IMG/VR virus record: IMGVR_UViG_3300049893_002232
Location: 1-48,023 of that record
Length of the DNA stretch: 48,023 bases
Direction: 5' to 3' (one strand)
Source: a virus
In this document: positions 1-8,377 of the stretch, piece after piece
Position numbering within the stretch: the stretch's first letter is position 1
How the letters are laid out: the number at the start of each line of letters is the position of its first letter
Position numbers and translations under genes: made by a program
The notes under the pieces: generated by a model
Databases searched by the model: none
Told to the model about the DNA's origin: nothing
What the model saw: only the letters and a program-made list of their open reading frames with translations

Positions 1-75
1 TCCCGGTGTGAACTCTTGAATCGGGACAATAACTTTTGCTTCATATAAACCGATGCGAAAATTAACTTCAGCCAT
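1..75 (-). CDS. 5' end of the structural gene at 47159-47971 (duplicate copy, truncated by the window edge)
   Basis: This is the start of the same gene found complete at 47159-47971, present here only because the window ends repeat. The ATG is at 75-73 and the frame runs off the left edge after 25 codons. It is not a second gene. Confidence 0.9.
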   Translation of the reverse strand, partial: MAEVNFRIGLYEAKVIVPIQEFTPG

Positions 76-87
76 AAGTTTTTACCT

Positions 88-120
88 AAAAAAAAAGAGA
101 GGGTTTTGTCGACCCTCTCT
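88..120 (-). terminator. Intrinsic terminator after the major capsid gene
   Basis: A perfect 9-bp stem (AGAGAGGGT at 96-104 with ACCCTCTCT at 112-120) with a 7-nt loop is followed on the minus strand by nine T residues. It lies between the capsid stop (142) and the next minus-strand start (75, equal to 47971). It would let the capsid gene be expressed above the downstream genes. The second copy is at 47984-48016. Confidence 0.9.
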
Positions 121-141
121 ATCTTAGTCACATGTCAGTGA

Positions 142-1545
142 TTACTTAAGCACGTTATAGCCATAGACGACTGATTTTTCCACCGCACCTTGGGCATGAC
201 CTTGAAAGTCTTTGCGTTGGTAGCTTGCGAGAAGGAATCGATCTTGACTTGGTAGGTCGGGCATCATCTTGACGGTGATGGGTCGACGTTGACCGAGATA
301 CCATCGGGTCGTATTAACAAGCAAGACGCCAGCAAGGGTTGTTGTTACACCGTCGTAAACACCAGAGGCATTGAGGTCTTCTCTAAAGTGCTCGCTGTTT
401 ACAATTGGGATGCCCTGATACGCTGCCAATGCACCTTGCAGGACGGTTGCCTGCGGGCCGAACTTATCTACCGTACTAACATCTGGTAGAGCAAGGAATT
501 GAGTATAAACGGAAGGTCCACAGATCCAGAGCAGTTCACGAGGGTTCGAACCAAACTTGCCCATAGCAGCGCGAAGCTGTCTAAGCAAAGTCGTGTTGAA
601 AGCTGCACCGAAATTGACCGTGCTGCCGTTTGCGGAGTTTGCTAGTGCCTGCCTGCGCCATCCTTTCCAGATTTTTTCTGCTAGTTCTGCAGCGCCTGCT
701 TGAGTATCAGAGTCAATGTGAGTTCCATCATTGTCGCCGTTGATCATAGCAGACTCAACAGCACGGATCTGAGCGCGGACAACTTCGTCACGGCCAGCAG
801 CCATAAAATCAGGTGCGGAATCAGCAGTTAACTCTTCTGGAAGGACAAAGTATTCCGCTAATTTTGTGGCTGTAAAGGTAATAGCGGTGGTATTCCAATT
901 CGCCTCAGACATGGCAGTGTTTTCAGTCGCTTTACGCGCCTTGGTCACTCCGGTTTTAACTGGCTGAACGAATGGGTTTGATGGCATCGGGATAGTCTTG
1001 ACTCGTTGCTCAAGAACTTTATCAAGTTCATATTCGTCAATAAAACTAGAGGCATAGGCGGTTGGCACCCATTCATCGCCCGCACCAACTACCGTACTTC
1101 CAAACGCCTTAATCATGGGAGCAAGAACTTGGCGGCCATAATAATGGTCGAGTGTTCCTTTAACTCGACGAGTCATGTCACCTGTCTCATCCTTGCCGAT
1201 AACATCCATGGGTTCGCCATAAAACATTTGGCTGATCCATCGGCTGGTATCGACGGCGGTCTTAAACTCTCGCACGATGTGCTTAAGTTCAACTGGAACG
1301 TTCTTATAGCGCTCTGCACCAGTATTGATCCCGAGGAGTTGCTTGGGATGAGAAACGCCAAAATACATGAGAGCACGTTTTTCATCACTGGAACCACCGA
1401 CACTAAAACCAGATCGATAAGATCCGCTAGCTAGGTAATTCTTTTTTTCGTCTTCGAGTTCTTTAACTTTGTTTTCAGCAGCGGTGACTTTTTCACTCAT
1501 GGTTTTCATATCGTCAGAGAGTTTTTTGATTTCGTCGGGTTCCAT
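142..1545 (-). CDS. Major capsid protein, HK97 fold
   Basis: The 467-residue product forms the icosahedral shell. The first ~45 residues are a charged coiled coil, like the delta domain of HK97-type capsid precursors. The rest has the family layout: an E-loop/A-domain region and a C-terminal end with AYQGIPIVNSEHF, the GVLLVNTTRWYLGQ stretch, and a final QDRFLLASYQRKDFQGH segment. An AGAGG ribosome site sits 7-8 nt before the ATG. It follows the protease gene by about 20 bp and is closed by a strong terminator, as is usual for a highly expressed capsid gene. Whether the N-terminal arm is cleaved is inferred from the adjacent protease. Confidence 0.93.
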   Translation of the reverse strand: MEPDEIKKLSDDMKTMSEKVTAAENKVKELEDEKKNYLASGSYRSGFSVGGSSDEKRALMYFGVSHPKQLLGINTGAERYKNVPVELKHIVREFKTAVDTSRWISQMFYGEPMDVIGKDETGDMTRRVKGTLDHYYGRQVLAPMIKAFGSTVVGAGDEWVPTAYASSFIDEYELDKVLEQRVKTIPMPSNPFVQPVKTGVTKARKATENTAMSEANWNTTAITFTATKLAEYFVLPEELTADSAPDFMAAGRDEVVRAQIRAVESAMINGDNDGTHIDSDTQAGAAELAEKIWKGWRRQALANSANGSTVNFGAAFNTTLLRQLRAAMGKFGSNPRELLWICGPSVYTQFLALPDVSTVDKFGPQATVLQGALAAYQGIPIVNSEHFREDLNASGVYDGVTTTLAGVLLVNTTRWYLGQRRPITVKMMPDLPSQDRFLLASYQRKDFQGHAQGAVEKSVVYGYNVLK

Positions 1546-1566
1546 GCGGTTGCCTCTTTTATTATT

Positions 1567-2943
1567 TTAGATGTTCATTCGTTTTAAGGCTTGATTAATA
1601 TTATCACGGTATTTGCTAATTAGATCAAGTGACTTTGTAAGTTCCTCGTCTGCCTCTTCCTCTTCGCTCTCTTCTGGCTCCATTTTTCCTGGAGACATTT
1701 CATCAAATTTTTGACTTAACTTTTGGATTTCTTGAATTAAAGAACCTAGCAGGACATTGGTTTGACGCGCAAGCGCCAAATGAGGGTTATCATCTTGAGG
1801 CACCGCATCGGAACCAGCGGCGATAGGTATGGTCGGTGTTCCCATTGCCTTCTCTTTTGGTTTCTCGCTGCAAGCCTTAGCACCTTTAGTTGGCACGATT
1901 AGACCCATGATACCATCACCGAGTTCAACTTTGCTAGCACCTGATAGATCCAGGTCTTCTCCCTCGGCTTGTTGAAAAACAAAACTATTGTCCGTTTCAG
2001 TCATCATCCCGGGCTTATAACCATGCTCTTCAATAAATGACGCGGCTAACTCTGCATCCTCGAAAACCGACTTGGGAACCTCAACACTGAGAAGCAACAT
2101 CATCGGAGCAGATGGGTCGGCTTTTTCTTTTGGTTTTTCGTCATCCATAGGCTTTTTGTCGCCTTCTTTTGGGTTTTCTTTAGGCATTGGCTTTTCGTTT
2201 TCTTCGTCCATGGTGTCCTCTATGTCTAAGGCTTTTAGGATCGCTCTTTTAATGTGCGGTGGCATGGGAGTCAGGTCACCGTCTAAGCTGGCTTGAATAA
2301 CATCTTTTGGAGCATGTGCTATCTTAGCAGCGATCCCTAGGATGTCGGTAGCCTTTTTGCCAGTCTTAAACATTAGTGTCGCAATACCAGCAGCATCCAC
2401 CGCACCCTTAGCGATAAGACGCCGCTCATGGCAAAACATTTGACCGAAAAGATTGTGAGACTTTTGAAACCTTTTTTGTAACACGCTAAAGGTTGAATCT
2501 TGATTCATCGGGATCGGCACGATAGATTGCTCGATCAACTCAAAATCAGTTATGACCCTAACCCCGTCCTTGTCTTTTTCGTCCTTGGCCGGATCGAAGC
2601 CAATTGAGAAGGTTTTGAGTATCCCTTCTTCGACCAGATCCCGAATGGCTGAGATTTTTTCCGTTTTGGAATTTGATATATAAGCCTTCGTGTAAAGTCC
2701 GCTGTCCCTAGCTTCGATGGAAATAGCTTTTCCAACAGGCATTGAACCGAATGCCGGATCTTTACCATGGTCAAATAAAATAATGGGATTTTTTTTATAG
2801 TTTTCAAAACGTCCACCTTTTGGATCTACCCGCTCGAAACCACGATCAGGAACGTTAAAATTGCTATATCCTTCGATATAAATAGATCCATTTGATTTAT
2901 TTTTTTTCTCAAAAGGAAAGTTCAAATAATGGATGGTTCCCAT
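1567..2943 (-). CDS. Prohead protease (S78 type) with a long scaffold-like C-terminal extension
   Basis: Residues ~18-155 match the HK97 prohead protease family. His59 in LFDHG and Ser113 in KTFSIGF are the likely catalytic pair, and the family signature EGYSNFNVPDRG is near the N-terminus. The family is usually about 200 residues; this protein has 458. The extra part contains a Lys/Glu/Pro/Met-rich low-complexity stretch (residues ~235-280), a small folded segment and an acidic, coiled-coil C-terminus ending in SKYRDNINQALKRMNI. This suggests that protease and scaffold functions are fused, which is known in other siphophages. The start lies 3 bp after the portal stop. Confidence 0.88.
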   Translation of the reverse strand: MGTIHYLNFPFEKKNKSNGSIYIEGYSNFNVPDRGFERVDPKGGRFENYKKNPIILFDHGKDPAFGSMPVGKAISIEARDSGLYTKAYISNSKTEKISAIRDLVEEGILKTFSIGFDPAKDEKDKDGVRVITDFELIEQSIVPIPMNQDSTFSVLQKRFQKSHNLFGQMFCHERRLIAKGAVDAAGIATLMFKTGKKATDILGIAAKIAHAPKDVIQASLDGDLTPMPPHIKRAILKALDIEDTMDEENEKPMPKENPKEGDKKPMDDEKPKEKADPSAPMMLLLSVEVPKSVFEDAELAASFIEEHGYKPGMMTETDNSFVFQQAEGEDLDLSGASKVELGDGIMGLIVPTKGAKACSEKPKEKAMGTPTIPIAAGSDAVPQDDNPHLALARQTNVLLGSLIQEIQKLSQKFDEMSPGKMEPEESEEEEADEELTKSLDLISKYRDNINQALKRMNI

Positions 2944-2946
2944 AGC

Positions 2947-5532
2947 TCAGGTCTCCTCGGCTTCAACGGTGATTTCTGGTGCTTCTATTTTACCCATTTC
3001 TTCTGCTGGTAACATAATCCAAGTGCAACGGCAATTGATGACCATTCCAGCATCGGCACCTGGAGCCCTAGGATATGGTAGCTCTTGACCTGATCGAGAG
3101 TCTTTAAAGTCTTTGTTATAATCGACAATCTGACCATTTAAACCAATGTGATCATATTTATCAGCGGCTTTAAGTCCGCGCGTACGATCATCGTTGGTGG
3201 AGATCCACATTTTTTTAAGGTCGGGGATCACTTTAGCCGCATCCTGCATCGCTGCAGCTTGGCCGATGGATAGAGCAGTGAGAGTTTCGGTTCTAGCAAT
3301 AGTCTCAGCTCTTGACTGAATATCCGGGATCTTAGTCATCTTATCGGCGATGGTCGATGCGATCTTATTGACCGGATCACCAGCCGTGACGCCTGCCTCT
3401 ATTATAGACATGATCCTTTCGGTGCTGGTATCGCTCATCTGTGCGAACCCTCGGAGGCCTCTCGCGGCTAAGATCTGCCTACGCTTCTTGGCATTGCGAG
3501 CACCGATAGCCTCGATCTGTTCCTGGTCGGGTAAACCAAAGGGAACATCAAGGGCAACGTCACGACCCAAGTCCAGAGTCGGCTCAAGGGTTTTCACATA
3601 GCCAGCTTCCCAAGGTCCCTTGAAACTATCCATGGCCGTGCGAATTCTTTTCTTAAGTTCTTTTTTGTCTTTAATCTCAGCCTTGGTTACCCAAGATTTT
3701 CTGGAGCCCACATGGTCCACGCGGAAACCATGTGACATAGGGACATAGCCCTTTTCGTCCTTAAGGTATTTCTTTACTTCTTTGAGAGCAGCAATGGTCT
3801 GAGCCTCGAACATGTCGAGCGTAAGTTTATAGATTCCTGGTTCTGCCTTGGAAGTCCCCGCTTCGATCTTGCGCTCACGCTGTTTAAACCATGAGTCATT
3901 GGCTTTGATCCATCGGTCCGCCATCTCTGATCTTTGCTTGATTACGTCATCAATCGAAGGCTCTTTAAGAGATGTGATGTCTTTGCTTTCGGTCTGGATC
4001 GCTCCATCAGGTGCGGTCGACGGATTGAAACCAGATCCAACTGAACCCATAATAGCGTTAGCATCTGCTTCACTAAGAGCGAAGGCAACTCTGATGATTT
4101 GAATTCCGGTATCTCTAGGGATCAGTCCTTGCGAGACCTGATTTACAATTTCAATCATACTTGAAACTTGAGCACCGTTCAAAGATTGCTGAGGGCTTGT
4201 TATGGCTTCAGATGCTGCATCAGGATTTAGTAGATCGGTTGACGGTGTTTCCTGAGCAACGGTGTTAAATATGCCACTAGCTGGTAACTGACCTGGAGTT
4301 CTCTCTCCGCCCGTCAACGGCTCATCGTTCCAAACTTCCTCTCGAACCTCGTTGAGTGTCCGAGTCGTGAGCATTGCGTTAGCAAGGTCGGCCTTTTGCT
4401 TTTTGTCCTCTTGCAAGATGTCCACGTCTGAGAGATCAAACTCAAGAAAGTGATTTTGTCCCAGAAAATCTTTCAGACCGAGACTCATTCCGCCTGCAAT
4501 GATTTTCATCATCGGCTTGAGAGTCGCTGCCCAAAAGTTTTTAAGAGCAGTCTTATACTCCTCGCTTCCAAGAGAGCCCGACTTTTGAAGGCCTACCTCG
4601 TGCGGTGGTACTTTGAGCAGAGCAAGGATGGTCTCTCGGTTCTGGGCGATATAGTCCTTCAGTTGTTGATCAGCAAGACTATGAGACATCGCCTTAGCTG
4701 TGACTCCCTTCGGTGTGACCAGCGGTCTCCTTTGGTTTCGTCGTCCGGTGTATGCAGCCTCAAAGCTTCGAAGCAATCTGAGAGCGTTGGTCTCGTTTGC
4801 CATCTCACCCATCTCCAAAACCATCGATGGTGAGGCACCCTTTTGATAAAAAGCATTCAGATACTCGGTCGAATATCTATTGAATAGGATGGCTCGTTGA
4901 CCTGCTAGGAACGGCGACAAACCCCAGATCATGCTTCCAGGGTTAGGCTTACGATAATGGATAATATCACTTGCATTAAAAACCCATTGCCTTAATGGGA
5001 CTGACATTCCCTCTTTATCCATACTTTCGAAGCTTCGATATTGTTTAATTCTACCAACATTATCAAAGTCAATATGAACGGTTTCAGCAGGGATATTATA
5101 TATTTTTTGAGCATCTCGACGAAACCATTGAATGGCGTTTCCTATTAGTGCCAAGTCAACAACGGTTGTATACATCCATGCGTGATAGTCTTGAAATTCG
5201 TTTGGAAAGTCGAGCATCTTTTGGACCGGATGGCCTTCCGCTGGTTCTATGACGGGCTTGCCATCTCGAATCTCTTGTTTCATAACTCTCAAGTATTGGT
5301 TTGAGATTTTCATAGCTATGAGATCAATGGTGATATAAACCCAGTCTTCATTTTCGAAAAGAGCTTTAAGATACATGGGGTCTAAAAATGCGGTATCATC
5401 AGTTGCCCACCGCCCACCTAAACCAACACCTTGGACGAGATTGGCTATCGATCCTGCGCTTTTTTCCTGAACCTCGGCCAGCTCCCTAGCTTCATAGTCA
5501 AAGTCACGCATATTAGTAGTCGTCGTCATCAT
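2947..5532 (-). CDS. Portal protein fused to a MuF-type head morphogenesis domain
   Basis: The N-terminal ~440 residues are an HK97-type portal, the dodecameric DNA gate at the capsid vertex: early LFENEDWVYITIDLIA, then the SMIWGLSPFLAGQRAI and PPHEVG region. The C-terminal ~200 residues match the phage Mu gpF-like minor head protein family, with IARTETLTALSIGQAAAM, a WISTNDDRTR segment and the closing MVINCRCTW. In most phages these are two genes. The middle (residues ~440-660) is less conserved. The open frame begins at a GTG (5544), but GAGG lies 6 nt before the second ATG of an ATGATG pair (5532/5529). It overlaps the terminase 3' end. Confidence 0.9.
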   Translation of the reverse strand: MMTTTTNMRDFDYEARELAEVQEKSAGSIANLVQGVGLGGRWATDDTAFLDPMYLKALFENEDWVYITIDLIAMKISNQYLRVMKQEIRDGKPVIEPAEGHPVQKMLDFPNEFQDYHAWMYTTVVDLALIGNAIQWFRRDAQKIYNIPAETVHIDFDNVGRIKQYRSFESMDKEGMSVPLRQWVFNASDIIHYRKPNPGSMIWGLSPFLAGQRAILFNRYSTEYLNAFYQKGASPSMVLEMGEMANETNALRLLRSFEAAYTGRRNQRRPLVTPKGVTAKAMSHSLADQQLKDYIAQNRETILALLKVPPHEVGLQKSGSLGSEEYKTALKNFWAATLKPMMKIIAGGMSLGLKDFLGQNHFLEFDLSDVDILQEDKKQKADLANAMLTTRTLNEVREEVWNDEPLTGGERTPGQLPASGIFNTVAQETPSTDLLNPDAASEAITSPQQSLNGAQVSSMIEIVNQVSQGLIPRDTGIQIIRVAFALSEADANAIMGSVGSGFNPSTAPDGAIQTESKDITSLKEPSIDDVIKQRSEMADRWIKANDSWFKQRERKIEAGTSKAEPGIYKLTLDMFEAQTIAALKEVKKYLKDEKGYVPMSHGFRVDHVGSRKSWVTKAEIKDKKELKKRIRTAMDSFKGPWEAGYVKTLEPTLDLGRDVALDVPFGLPDQEQIEAIGARNAKKRRQILAARGLRGFAQMSDTSTERIMSIIEAGVTAGDPVNKIASTIADKMTKIPDIQSRAETIARTETLTALSIGQAAAMQDAAKVIPDLKKMWISTNDDRTRGLKAADKYDHIGLNGQIVDYNKDFKDSRSGQELPYPRAPGADAGMVINCRCTWIMLPAEEMGKIEAPEITVEAEET

Positions 5533-6889
5533 AAGCCTCGTCACTATTCATGAATTCAAATAGATTATCCTCTGGAACTTGAATTGCGTCCAGCGTCATA
5601 ATTTCTGACGAGCCCTTTGATTTTGTATATGCGTGATATGCAAGCATTAAAGCTGCAATGGTGTCGTCGTGCTTTCCTCTCTGCGCCTCATAGAACATCA
5701 TGCCAATCGAGTTTGAACGCACCTCAAAGACATTTAGCTCTTCCAGCAAGACATCCCAATTTGGGATTTTAAGTAGCTCGTTCTGGAAAGCAACAATAAG
5801 TCCTGTCACCATATCGGTCTTCAAGGCGTTGGTAAACGTGATACCTATAAAGTTTTTTCCGATACCCGCTAGCATATCGTCTATTGCTACGCCGACCCCT
5901 GTCTTATCGTGCAGTATAACCCCTACTTCCCGAAATAGTTCAGCGAATATTTTAAGTCTTCTTACTGCTGTTTTATAATCCACTTTATAGAAGCGGTAAA
6001 ATCCTACAATCATGCACCTTGACATGTCGATAGCGACGAATACAGAATAGTCGGTTTGCTTTCCCCAATCGGCACCTATAACTACATGTGAATCAACCAA
6101 ACCAGTGTCAGGTGAACGCGGAGCTGTCCACATCTGCTGCCTAGCCGAATCGAAAACCAACGGTTCGCCAAAGACACATTTTTTAACGTTAGAGAACACG
6201 GTCGAGTCGTCTATAAACTCAGCAAGGTAGTACTGTCTGAATAACCTATCGGGGAGGTTTTTTCTCGCGAACTCGATCGATGAGCGAGGGACGAAAGGGT
6301 TATCAGAAGTTGGTGCAGTGATAAAGATAGCCTCAGGCAGTCGACCATTTTTTAAAGCCCATTCCATCTTTTCCTTAGATTCCATACACTTTTGATAAAA
6401 CCAGTTTTTGCCAACTGGTGTTGACATGCAAACCAATGGTCCTTGTGTCAAGGTAACAGTGGTTCGAGCTGATGAATAAATCTCTTTTTTCTGCTTTGCG
6501 GCTTCATCGATTATATAGCCTGCAACACCCTCGCCCTCAAGAGCCTCAGGATTTTGGCCATGAAAAAATTGAATCTGCGTTCCTATCCCTGCAAGGCTTG
6601 TTGTCATCGTTGATTTATTAACTTTGGTATACGGATGAGGTGGAAGCATGCGGTTAATATATTTGAAACCAATCTTAGCTTGTTGATAGTATGGTGCCAC
6701 CCAACGCCATAAAGATTGTCTTTGCATTGGAGCAGCGACAATTAAAGCTGATGCACCTGAAATCGATTTACCATATTTAGTTCCGCAAGCAATGAACATC
6801 TCCCTTAAGCCTGGAGTGATCATGGATTCCATTATTTTTCTCTGACTCGCGCTATGAGGTTCAGGAACCGAGATGTCTATGATGGTCAT
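5513..6889 (-). CDS. terL: Terminase large subunit (packaging ATPase/nuclease)
   Basis: TerL pumps DNA into the prohead and cuts the concatemer. Walker A is GTKYGKS (about residues 36-42), Walker B is GYIIDEA (about 124-130), and the coupling motif CMSTPVGKNW follows. The RNase H-like nuclease domain starts near residue 270 with IGADWGKQTDYSVF and includes GVAIDDML. The length of 458 residues is normal. A TTG codon lies one codon upstream, but GAGGG sits 6 nt before the ATG at 6889, which overlaps the TerS stop by one base. Confidence 0.95.
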   Translation of the reverse strand: MTIIDISVPEPHSASQRKIMESMITPGLREMFIACGTKYGKSISGASALIVAAPMQRQSLWRWVAPYYQQAKIGFKYINRMLPPHPYTKVNKSTMTTSLAGIGTQIQFFHGQNPEALEGEGVAGYIIDEAAKQKKEIYSSARTTVTLTQGPLVCMSTPVGKNWFYQKCMESKEKMEWALKNGRLPEAIFITAPTSDNPFVPRSSIEFARKNLPDRLFRQYYLAEFIDDSTVFSNVKKCVFGEPLVFDSARQQMWTAPRSPDTGLVDSHVVIGADWGKQTDYSVFVAIDMSRCMIVGFYRFYKVDYKTAVRRLKIFAELFREVGVILHDKTGVGVAIDDMLAGIGKNFIGITFTNALKTDMVTGLIVAFQNELLKIPNWDVLLEELNVFEVRSNSIGMMFYEAQRGKHDDTIAALMLAYHAYTKSKGSSEIMTLDAIQVPEDNLFEFMNSDEAYDDDDY

Positions 6890-7392
6890 CAATCACCCTC
6901 TACTATTTCAATGACGTCCTCTTTTTCTTCCTTTCCATCAATACTTCTCTGCCTGATGACCTCACCAGTTGGGCCAATCCGAGTTCTGAAAACAATGGTT
7001 TCTTCTTGCTGGGGGGTCAGTTGTTGGACTTGAGCCTGAACCAATGGAAAGGCAAAAATCTTAGACGCCTCAAAAGCATATTTTTCATTCTTGCCCTGGA
7101 TAAAACTAATCAGTCGACGAATAGCCATCTCTTGAGCCTTTTTAAAAAGCTCTCCAGCATTCATCAACTGCTCAGCCATGGCCTTTTGAAAAACTTCTCT
7201 GTTTTTTCTTTTACCAACTCCTTGCTCGGTAAATCCTACTAGCTCGCCAACCTCGGCATTTGTGATCCCAGGGTTATTCAAAATAATTTTCATGATTCGA
7301 CGATCGACGTCATCTAAATTATATTTTTCATGGATACTTAATTCTTGCTCACTTATCACCGAATCGGATGATGTCGTCGTCTCGCTGCTCAT
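6889..7392 (-). CDS. Terminase small subunit-like protein
   Basis: Position directly upstream of TerL and a helix-turn-helix near residues 30-70 (LDDVDRRIMKIILNNPGITNAEVGELVG) support a TerS role, which is to recognise phage DNA for packaging. A longer frame to 7467 exists, but GAGG followed by six A residues stands before the ATG at 7392, giving 167 residues. The central helices (AEQLMNAGELFKKAQEMAIR) would suit ring oligomerisation. The C-terminus is acidic, as expected for TerL contact. The assignment rests on context plus HTH; sequence similarity alone is weak. Confidence 0.72.
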   Translation of the reverse strand: MSSETTTSSDSVISEQELSIHEKYNLDDVDRRIMKIILNNPGITNAEVGELVGFTEQGVGKRKNREVFQKAMAEQLMNAGELFKKAQEMAIRRLISFIQGKNEKYAFEASKIFAFPLVQAQVQQLTPQQEETIVFRTRIGPTGEVIRQRSIDGKEEKEDVIEIVEGD

Positions 7393-7549
7393 TTTTTTCC
7401 TCTGTCGTCGGCCATTGGCCATGGCAAACTGGGCAGCGTCCCATAGCTTTGGAAACCACGGCTCCAATGAATAGCGTGTATTTCTCCATGGCCTGGAGTT
7501 CTTTTTTTAGTTGTGGATCGATCGCAAATGTGATGACTTCTTTATTCAT
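7349..7549 (-). CDS. Small CxxC protein upstream of terS
   Basis: The 66-residue frame begins MNKEVITFAIDPQLKKELQAMEKY and contains one CPVC pair. It overlaps the TerS start by 44 bp. No strong ribosome site is visible and a longer upstream reading is possible, so the start is uncertain. It faces the plus-strand ParB-like gene across only 39 bp, so divergent promoters must lie there or inside the genes. Function unknown. Confidence 0.5.
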   Translation of the reverse strand: MNKEVITFAIDPQLKKELQAMEKYTLFIGAVVSKAMGRCPVCHGQWPTTEEKNEQRDDDIIRFGDK

Positions 7550-7588
7550 GGTCGCTATTATGAGCATAACACGAGATAGAGGGCAAGC

Positions 7589-8377
7589 ATGAAAATAGTC
7601 AATTTGAAAATCGACCAGATAAAACCATATGAGAAGAATCCCAGACATAATGCAGAGGCGGTTCCTCATGTGGCGCGGAGCATCAAAGAGTTTGGCTTTC
7701 AGCAGCCTTTGGTTCTGGACGAAAACCATGTGATCATCGTTGGACACACTCGGCTTCTCGCTGCCAAAAGCCTAGGGCTCACCGAGGTTCCTTGCGTTGT
7801 CACAAAGATGGAGCCCGAAAAGGCTAAGGCATATCGGTTAATGGACAACCGAACTCATGAGAGGTCAACATGGGATAATACTCTCTTAATAGATGAGATT
7901 TTAGATCTAAAGGAATTCTACTCTCCTGAATTCTTAGACTTTACATCTCTCTTTGAAACCCTAGACGATCCAAAAGATACTGACAAAGATAATGATGAAG
8001 AGTCTAAATACACAGATAAGATCGAAAGTCCTGTTTATAAAATAACAGGAGAACGTCCAAGTTTATTAGATTTATGTGATTCGCAAAAACAACAGTCTTT
8101 ACTAGAGTTGATACAAAAATCTAACGTAGCTCCTGAAATCAAGAGCTTTTTGACTCTAGCATCGTACCGTCATATAAAGTTCAATTATCAAAATATTGCT
8201 GAATACTATGCTCATGCAGATAAAGAAACACAGGATCTAATGGAAAAATCAGCTCTCGTCATTATCGACTATAATAAATCTATAGAATATGGATATCAAA
8301 ATTTATGTAAAGATTTAGCTGATTCATATACAGCTGAAGGCCATGAAAACGATACTATAGAGGATGATGATGTCTAA
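7589..8377 (+). CDS. ParB-like protein with a conserved C-terminal domain, coupled to a glycosyltransferase gene
   Basis: Residues ~3-95 are a ParB/sulfiredoxin-type domain: LKIDQIKPYEKNPRHN, then GFQQPLVLD and the phosphate-binding motif GHTR (52-55). Residues ~120-140 are an acidic linker. The C-terminal ~110 residues (from SPVYKITGERP through FLTLASYRHIKFNYQ to ALVIIDYNKSIEYGY) form a separate helical domain. Stand-alone phage ParB domains act as CTPase/nuclease-like DNA-binding modules and often sit beside DNA-modifying enzymes. The second half of the gene is visibly more AT-rich than the first, which may mark a domain fusion. AGGG precedes the ATG. The stop overlaps the next start, so the two genes are translationally coupled. 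Confidence 0.85.
   Translation: MKIVNLKIDQIKPYEKNPRHNAEAVPHVARSIKEFGFQQPLVLDENHVIIVGHTRLLAAKSLGLTEVPCVVTKMEPEKAKAYRLMDNRTHERSTWDNTLLIDEILDLKEFYSPEFLDFTSLFETLDDPKDTDKDNDEESKYTDKIESPVYKITGERPSLLDLCDSQKQQSLLELIQKSNVAPEIKSFLTLASYRHIKFNYQNIAEYYAHADKETQDLMEKSALVIIDYNKSIEYGYQNLCKDLADSYTAEGHENDTIEDDDV

Larger units (their letters stand above)
1..127. repeat. Terminal direct repeat, left copy
   Basis: These 127 bases are identical to 47897-48023. The repeat holds the first 25 codons of the gene at 47159-47971 and the terminator behind the capsid gene. An exact 127-base overlap equals a common assembler k-mer size, so it most likely marks closure of a circular contig and not a biological terminal repeat. 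Confidence 0.97.

Noticed and set aside
1173-1403. Second minus-strand frame inside the capsid gene, and many plus-strand frames opposite structural genes.
   Set aside because: They are out-of-frame shadows of long, well-supported genes, without ribosome sites or recognisable domains.
7589-8377. ParB as a plasmid-type partition protein with parS sites.
   Set aside because: No ParA ATPase and no 16-bp parS-like palindrome were seen. The domain layout and neighbour fit the DNA-modification-associated phage ParB type better.
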